Origin: Nereocystis luetkeana
Lineage: Eukaryota > Sar > Phaeophyceae > Laminariales > Laminariaceae
Reading direction: 5' to 3'
DNA: 64,000 bases
NCBI GenBank assembly: GCA_031213475.1
Contig: JARUPZ010000002.1
Span: 12,596,951 to 12,660,950, forward strand
Each line of letters opens with the position of its first letter. Within the stretch, counting starts at the first letter, position 1. Below are positions 59,526-64,000 of this stretch, in pieces. The notes under the pieces were generated by a model. It did no database searches. It was not told the DNA's origin and saw only the letters and a program-made list of their open reading frames with translations. The translations under genes were made by a program, and so were the position numbers.

Positions 59526-62500
59526 ATGCTGCTACTGCCACTACAATATGAGATCGTTTCCGGCGAGGCGCGGGCGAGACTACCGATCCCAGTCTGTCAG
59601 TTCACCGGTCAAAGGGACAGAGCACCTCTTGCACGAACTATACACACGGGGAACAAACAACCCACCGAGAATGGGTTTCGACCACCGACTGGTGCGGGAG
59701 GCGTGCCTCATCTCTAATCCAATCGCTTCCCTCCGCTGACTCATCCCGCGGCGGTAGCACTATACTTGTACAGAGGTACCACTCTCTTTTTGTCTCAATA
59801 TTTTCTGACCCGTTCAGCTACCCAAGTGAACAATCATTAGTATACCGGTTAGTGCGATACTACTACTACCACTACGTAATAATGTACCATTCCTGGCCGG
59901 AAATATAATAACCGTTACAACGTTAATATGAAGACCAAGCGGTCCGTACATTTACGTCGAGAGTGTTATTTGTTTTCGGGATTGATGTACGTACGCAACG
60001 CATACAACTGTTTTGGTCGGGGTGGCGTGAACCAAACTTTCTTCGGTTGTCATGTTATCGGGTGGATATATCGACCCTCTTCATGTGGGGAGCTAAAAAA
60101 AGAAGGGCAACGCTCTCTACCGTGTGGAACTCCTCCCTGCTATCGCCTACCTTTAGAGCGGCACGCGCACGAGCAGGCGTGCCCGCTCACGTACAGCGAC
60201 ATCCAGGGAAGGTCGCTCAGCGTCACCTCTCCGGCGGCCTTCTCCCGCAAGCAAAAGCAGCAATCCCAGCAGAAACATGCAACACAATGATAAGATAGGA
60301 ATACCAAAAGCACACGTGGAGGCGAGAGGCAAGGGGGTGGGGGAAGGGGGGAAGGTCGCTCAGCGTCACCTCTCCGGCGGCCTTCTCCCGCAAGCAAAAA
60401 GCAGCAACCCCGGCAGAAACATGCAACACAATGATGAGATAGGAAAACCAAAAACACACGTGGAGGCGAGAGGCAAGGGGGTGGGGGAAGGGGGGAAGGT
60501 CGCTCAGCGTCACCTCTCCGGCGGCGTTCTCCCGCAAGCAAAAAGCAGCAACCCCGGCAGAAACATGCAACACAATGATAAGATAGGAAAACCAAAAACA
60601 CACGTGGAGGCGAGAAGCAAGGGGAGGGGGGAAGGTCGCTCAGCGTCACCTCTCCGGCGGCCTTCTCTCGCAAACCAGAGCACACCCGGCAGAACACGCA
60701 TCCATACCACAAGAAAACCAACACACAAGGAGGCGAGAAGCACCTAAACAACCATTCACGGCATACACGACGCACAGCACGAAACTGGAGGCGTAGTAGG
60801 CAGAGGGACCACGGAGGCAGGCATACATGCACGTGGGGGAAGCTCGACCTCTTACGACCACCCTCTCTTCAACAATCCAGCAGCAGCCTGAGCTGCTCTC
60901 GTAGTGCAACGTACTTCGTACTCATTTCTTGGCGTCACTTTCTCCGCCGAACTCCAAAAACGGAGTTACAGGTGGCAAAACCAACATTTTAAAATACCGT
61001 TCTGTCCATGGCAAAAAACAATATTTAAAAATACCGTTCTGTCCATGAATATAAGGCCTGTTTGTATACCAATATTGAATAAAAACTGTCTCTCTATTTA
61101 GGGACAGAGTGGTGATATATACACATACTTAAAGTTGCCCTTTTCCTAAAATCACTTGATCATAAGCACCTAACCTGCCTCTCGCTCAGCGAGTCTCCGA
61201 CGATTTTTTGTCGCTTCTACGATCTTTGCTTCCCTCGCGTTCTTCGCTTTCTTTGCGTGCTTTGCTTTCTTTGCGTGCTTACTTCTCGTGCCACACTTTT
61301 CTCCCCGGAACAATAGAAAAAAAAAACTCGGAAAAAGAAAAAAGTCGAATTTGTTTTTTCAGCGGTTTGGGAGGCTCTCTTTCGCTTTTTTTCACCGGCT
61401 GGTTGAAATTTCTTTCGCACTTTCAGTTATTTTTTTCCTTTTTTTCTTCTTCCGTTTCGTGTGCGTGTGTGTAGTCGGAGCACTGCGACGCGGGCGAGCC
61501 CGGCGCCGTCGCGAGTGTCGGCGGATGCTGGCGGGTAGAGGGGTTGGTTGCAAGGAGTGCGGTCGCGGCTTTCGTGGCTAGGCGTCGTGTGTGCCTCTAG
61601 ACACAAGGGAAGCATGAATGGGCTCTCTTTTGCCTCCATCTGAAAAATTAGACTGAGTATGTACGAGTCCATAAGGGTCGTTCGGTATTGCAAGCTAACA
61701 TTCAAGCGGTGCTTATTTTTGCGACCACGCTGAACTATACACATAGACGAACGCCCGTCTGACCATCGATATCGTCGAGCTGGCGAACGAGGGTCACGGT
61801 GACTTCACGCGGGGCGGGCAACGGGGATCACTGTGACAGAGAGGGAGGAAAGCTTTACCCGGACCGAATCGGTGGCGAGGTGGTCGAGAGAGGGGCGGGC
61901 GGCGTACGAGGCTGAGAGAGAAGCTCTGCTGTTCATTTTTCTTGTTTTCTTCTTTGACTGGTGCAAGGTGTTCCAGGGGCAGACAATCATTACACGAGAG
62001 GGGACGGGGGATTTTTTTCTCTTCTCAATTTTTTCGGTTTCATTTTCATTGTTTTTGCGGTGTTGCTGCTGTGCCATGCTGCCATGCTGTCCTTTCTCGC
62101 ACGTGCGTACATACCAGGTACACATCATACAACATATCGAAAGAAGAAAATCAGTACCCTACCTGGGGTATGTACGTACGTACGTACGTACGTACGTACG
62201 TACGTACGTAGACTCTTGGCAATATCAAGTCGCCAATCTGCAACTACAACAATAATCATAAATATATATGTTCAATCATCGACCTTTTGTCCGCTTCGCG
62301 TAATTCGATGTACTTTTTCTTCCAGAGCGAGCGTAGCGGGCGGCGTAGGCCGCCCGCGGAGCGAAGCGCCTTGTATATATATATATTTATTTATTTATTT
62401 TTGGGGGGGGGGGCAATTTCGGAGGGGAAAAAAGCGTCGAGAACAAAACAAAAAAAAGGTGACAATTGCAGTACACACTCGTTACAGTACAGTATTACGG

Positions 62501-63733
62501 GGGTCCTTGAGTAAATAGGACCTACGGTACACACAAAAACCGATATATTCACCTATTTTTTCCAACAATATTTAGTCCTATTTACTGTGGTCCCCCGTAA
62601 TAGTGCAAAAAATTCGGCGCGAGTCAGCGAGGGAAGAAAGGTGCTTAACTCTCTCCTCTCGCGAAAACAAATAATGGTAAATGATGGTGAACAGAGAAGA
62701 GGCTACTTGGTGACCCCGGATCTGCGTTACGGCTATCAGGTGCAGCACGAGAAGGGAGTGGGAGCAAGGAGGGCAACAAAAAAGAAGAAATGGGATGGAA
62801 AATATACCAGGTTCTTCGTACCGGTATGTTTTTTTTTTCAAGGTATAGTTATATGTACATATCGGCCTCTGGGGTATGCAGGGTGTGAGGCCGGAGGGGA
62901 GCAGACTGAATGAAGGGAGACGTGACGTGTGGGACGCGCGCGCAGGGCGGCATGATGATGAGGAGGATGATGGGGGTGGTGATGGTGATGATGATGATGG
63001 TGATGATGATGATCATGATGGTGGTGGTGATGATGATGACGGTGATGATGATGATGATGATGATTATGATGATGATGATAAATATGGTGGTGATGATGAT
63101 GTTGATGATGATTATGATTACCTTTCTACTGTTGTACACTCTTCTTCTACAGCATTGTGGAGTGTTCATAAGACCGCACTTACACACGTGTCGCATTTGT
63201 TCATCATAGGGAGCTACCAGTTACACCTGGGTCTCGGAAGGGCTTTTTTATTGTATATAAAAGGTATAAAGTAAAATCATAGTGAAACAAAAAACCTGAC
63301 TAAAGTCAACGCGTAGAGAGGGAGGTGCTCTCCTCGTTTCCGACATATCTCCCCACACTCCGCACCTCCACCGCCTGGCATCACGCCCCCCCCTGCTCCC
63401 TCATTCGACGCTGTCATCCATATGCAGGAAAGTACGCACAAAGGTGCCGAAGCCCGCCTCACAAGCGACTCGCCAAGCGCCTCACGGTCCTTCACGAAAA
63501 CCCGGCGTGCTCCGTCCCGGCATTGACGAGATGCGGAGGTCTATGGTCATCCGACTACGGCCATGCACGGCATAAGTACTACTGTAGCCCCCCTCTCTCC
63601 GTCCCTCCAGTTCATCAAGCAACCACTATACGACACCTTGTTCAACGCTGCATCGATCAGTTCCAGCACTTCGTCCCCCGACACTCCCATCTCCAGCAGC
63701 GGCACAATCGTCTCCACCGCCATGGGGTTTTCC
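48771..63733 (-). CDS. APC7: Anaphase-promoting complex subunit 7 (APC7), 5' incomplete
   Basis: TPR scaffold subunit of the APC/C ubiquitin ligase that drives mitotic exit. Exons in order: 63733-63637, 60238-60151, 57910-57846, 56527-56459, 55985-55906, 53697-53583, 51775-51637 (or to 51627), a missing part, about 50747-50631, and 48918-48771 (stop TAA). Phases close over the first seven and the last two. Joined pieces follow human APC7: ENPMAVETIVPLLEMGV (human CPLALDAILGLLSLSV), TLSDLPWMSLYVSGHA, VAKAHMDLDQWDEALSAFKK, VDLMDCYGVVMRQKN, KRAEAWVVMALYSEVRGDKE (human AEPWVVSGCHSFYSKR), ALELKPNYALAYILKGSLVL, HTKLAEVYTLNRQFDEALES, and LNPTCAKAARGLERLEKLM plus an acidic tail. About 85 residues expected between 51627 and 50747 are absent, probably in the 51301-51400 gap. 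The N-terminus lies beyond 64000. Another TPR protein is conceivable, but the APC7 order match is good. Confidence 0.88.
48914..49070 (-). other. Duplicate of the last APC7 exon
   Basis: On the minus strand the acceptor ttttag/c is followed by LDPSYAKAARGLERLEKLMR, then PYSSACVFLICRNL and a stop. The true-looking last exon downstream (48918-48771) has LNPTCAKAARGLERLEKLMR and an acidic tail. Both acceptors have the phase needed by the preceding exon, so both could be used. The stop of this copy overlaps the acceptor of the next one. It may be an alternative terminal exon or a decaying duplicate. Confidence 0.65.
49290..49365 (+). repeat. G-run repeat, tactcatttgttg type
   Basis: ggggggatgtactcatttgt, tgcttgccttagtcattaga and accacgcatccctttt. 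In the APC7 intron before the duplicated last exon. Confidence 0.65.
50937..51062 (+). mobile_element. Palindromic MITE copy 7
   Basis: ctattttcggggcaccatac to cccccgtaatag, with loop aaataatgttattaatagta. In an APC7 intron. Confidence 0.85.
51301..51400. other. Assembly gap (100 N) inside APC7
   Basis: A placeholder gap of unknown true size between the exons ending at about 51627 and starting at about 50747. The APC7 TPR segment expected there is not found in either flank, so one or more exons are probably missing. Confidence 0.9.
52027..52137 (+). mobile_element. Palindromic MITE copy 8
   Basis: ctattacgggggaccattgt to actatggtcccccgcaata, with loop attattgtcagtaaaaatgg. The surrounding 51840-52660 is A-rich intron without exons. 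Confidence 0.9.
52835..53104 (-). repeat. G-run dispersed repeat, reversed, near full length
   Basis: Contains gacgctgtcattcacacgca, the gatgcagctcacccttcatg block, cttggtgcaagcaatgtctg, gctccgtcccggtattgtag and ctacgaccatgcatgataat, all in reverse sense to 37043. Here the C-run (52833-52853) sits at the far end of the element. Confidence 0.8.
53205..53580. repeat. C-rich cccaac/cccacc degenerate satellite
   Basis: Two blocks of ccccaaccccaactccaaac type (53205-53330 and 53435-53580) around a reversed tactcatt-type repeat (53375-53450). They resemble degenerate telomere-like C-strand sequence, but with no constant unit. They end at the donor of APC7 exon 53697-53583. Confidence 0.7.
53700..54100. 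repeat. T-rich ttttcg/tttcgtg low-complexity tract
   Basis: Repeated cgttttcgtatttatttgtt and gtttttcgtttttcgttttt words directly upstream (minus sense) of APC7 exon 53697-53583. In the transcript sense it is A-rich, so it is not a polypyrimidine tract. No coding content. Confidence 0.75.
55030..55140 (+). repeat. G-run dispersed repeat, 3'-truncated copy
   Basis: A G-run, tactcgataggagagttgta, catgcatggccgtagtcgtc and accctcgcatccctacactg, ending at gccaggacggg followed by another G-rich stretch. Confidence 0.8.
55182..55300 (-). mobile_element. Palindromic MITE copy 9
   Basis: actattaatattgcgggggg to attggccccccgtaatag, reverse-sense loop; one arm is shortened. Confidence 0.75.
56085..56243. 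repeat. (GGTTC)n pentanucleotide microsatellite
   Basis: About 30 units of ggttcggttcggttcggttc, preceded by degenerate ggtgcggtacggtgc. In the APC7 intron between exons 56527-56459 and 55985-55906. A GGAA/GGGA tract follows at 56317-56440. Confidence 0.97.
57208..57326 (-). mobile_element. Palindromic MITE copy 10
   Basis: ctattacgggggaccatagt to actatagtcccccataacag, reverse-sense loop with an internal ctaccaggtatat. Confidence 0.9.
58015..58450. repeat. Tandem repeat, about 115 bp x 4, with nested G-run repeats
   Basis: Units share gttgggagccgtgctacggt, aggtaggagttgcacttttg and a G-run with ggaggcaa or ggacgcaa. A short G-run repeat core (58310-58358: tcgataggtactcgatctca, tgcatggccgtagtcgtatg) is inserted in the last unit. 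In the APC7 intron between exons 60238-60151 and 57910-57846. Confidence 0.8.
58640..58735 (+). repeat. Short G-run repeat core, G-runs on both sides
   Basis: A G-run, tgtactcgataggagagatg, catgaatggccgtagtcgta, then ggggggggggaggggg. Structure matches the 33732 copy. Confidence 0.75.
59135..59530. repeat. (TAC)n / CTA microsatellite
   Basis: About 390 bp of ctactactactactactact type, interrupted at 59298-59340 by half of a MITE. Long valine- or tyrosine-rich frames here are artefacts. Confidence 0.95.
59298..59340 (-). mobile_element. MITE half-copy inside the TAC repeat
   Basis: aacaatattcggtcctaata followed by cagtagtcccccgtaatac; only one arm remains. Confidence 0.7.
60205..60680. repeat. 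About 140-bp tandem repeat that includes an APC7 exon start
   Basis: Four units; the block aaggtcgctcagcgtcacct recurs near 60209, 60351, 60495 and 60631. On the minus strand each encodes EKAAGEVTLSDLP behind a similar acceptor. Only the unit nearest the donor (60238-60151) carries on into PWMSLYVSGHACSC. Confidence 0.85.
62166..62212. repeat. (GTAC)n microsatellite
   Basis: About 11 units of acgtacgtacgtacgt, self-complementary. Confidence 0.95.
62380..62402. repeat. (TA)/(TTTA) simple repeat
   Basis: tatatatatatatttattta just after gcgagcgtagcgggcggcg-type GC-rich sequence at 62326-62370. In the largest APC7 intron (60239-63636). Confidence 0.8.
62493..62603 (-). mobile_element. Palindromic MITE copy 11
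   Basis: gtattacgggggtccttgag to actgtggtcccccgtaatag, reverse-sense loop. Confidence 0.9.
62953..63118. repeat. (GAT)n trinucleotide repeat
   Basis: About 165 bp of gatgatgatgatggtgatga. Aspartate-rich or methionine-rich frames across it are artefacts. Confidence 0.95.
63385..63590 (-). repeat. G-run dispersed repeat, reversed, partial
   Basis: A C-run, gacgctgtcatccatatgca, tgctccgtcccggcattgac and ccgactacggccatgcacgg. It ends a few bases from APC7 exon 63733-63637, near its donor. Confidence 0.75.
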
Positions 63734-64000
63734 CTGGTACCATCGAGGCGTTTTTTACGCGTATGGGACAAGGGGGAAGCCGGAAGGGGGGGACGGCGGG
63801 AACGGAAGGTCAACGACAGCAGGAGGCACTACTGTACACACCCGACCATTTGTACGTACAGCAGTGCTTATTTTGCGAAACGTATGGGGTCACAAGAACG
63901 ACGCATCCCTGGTCCGTGGCCCCGTACGCCCTCGATTATTCTCGCCGAATAACATACCAGGTACCCCCGTTTCCCGCAGGGACTACCACCATGGGGGAGC

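Noticed and set aside
59526..59739. Plus-strand frame with EHLLHELYTRGTNNPP
   Set aside because: Reads like protein, but it is isolated, adjoins the TAC repeat and is antisense within an APC7 intron.
61745..61833. RLTIDIVELANEGHGDFTRG frame as an extra exon
   Set aside because: APC7 exons 63733-63637 and 60238-60151 join directly in phase 0, so no exon is needed here; the frame is on the opposite strand and has no partners.
62953..63118. Asp-rich acidic frame
   Set aside because: Translation of the GAT microsatellite.

Overview
This window is nuclear DNA from an intron-rich eukaryote. Genes are cut into short exons (42-233 bp) by introns mostly 0.4-4 kb long that are full of microsatellites and short dispersed repeats. 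The content and style fit a stramenopile, most likely a brown alga: small phase-matched exons, very long 3' flanks and strict strand alternation of neighbours, a trait I recall being reported for Ectocarpus. The species is an inference; no rRNA or organelle marker is present. Six protein-coding genes could be rebuilt by hand by matching splice sites, intron phases and family motifs. Most lone open reading frames in the window are shadows or microsatellite translations.

Layout: (1) 756-5004, plus: C-terminal half of an S9 prolyl oligopeptidase/dipeptidyl peptidase (DPP8/9 type); the exon with the catalytic serine is probably lost in the 2857-2956 assembly gap. (2) 9040-17026, minus: a complete nine-exon NADP-type beta-hydroxyacid dehydrogenase (glyoxylate/succinic semialdehyde reductase or 3-hydroxyisobutyrate dehydrogenase family) with a probable organelle presequence. 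(3) 18130-25104, plus: a leucine-rich-repeat protein in which five successive repeats each sit on their own 84-bp exon of identical phase. (4) 25743-31099, minus: an unrecognised coiled-coil-like protein (tentative model). (5) 31540-41621, plus: BRE/BRCC45 (BABAM2), a scaffold of BRISC and BRCA1-A deubiquitinase complexes. (6) 48771-63733, minus: APC7, a TPR subunit of the anaphase-promoting complex, with its 5' end beyond the window, a stretch missing around the 51301-51400 gap, and a duplicated last exon.

The order is +,-,+,-,+,-, giving two head-to-head promoter regions (17027-18129 and 31100-31539) and three tail-to-tail regions (5005-9039, 25105-25742, 41622-48770). Two genes are ubiquitin-pathway subunits (BRE, APC7), but nothing shows that the neighbours are functionally linked.

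The rest is repeat landscape: at least eleven full copies of a roughly 110-bp palindromic MITE; a dispersed repeat always attached to a G-run at the same end; many palindromic motifs of the TACCAGGTA/TACCTGGTA type; and long simple repeats (GGGA, TAC, GGTTC, GAT, GA, TA). No CRISPR array, rRNA, intact tRNA or autonomous transposon was seen.
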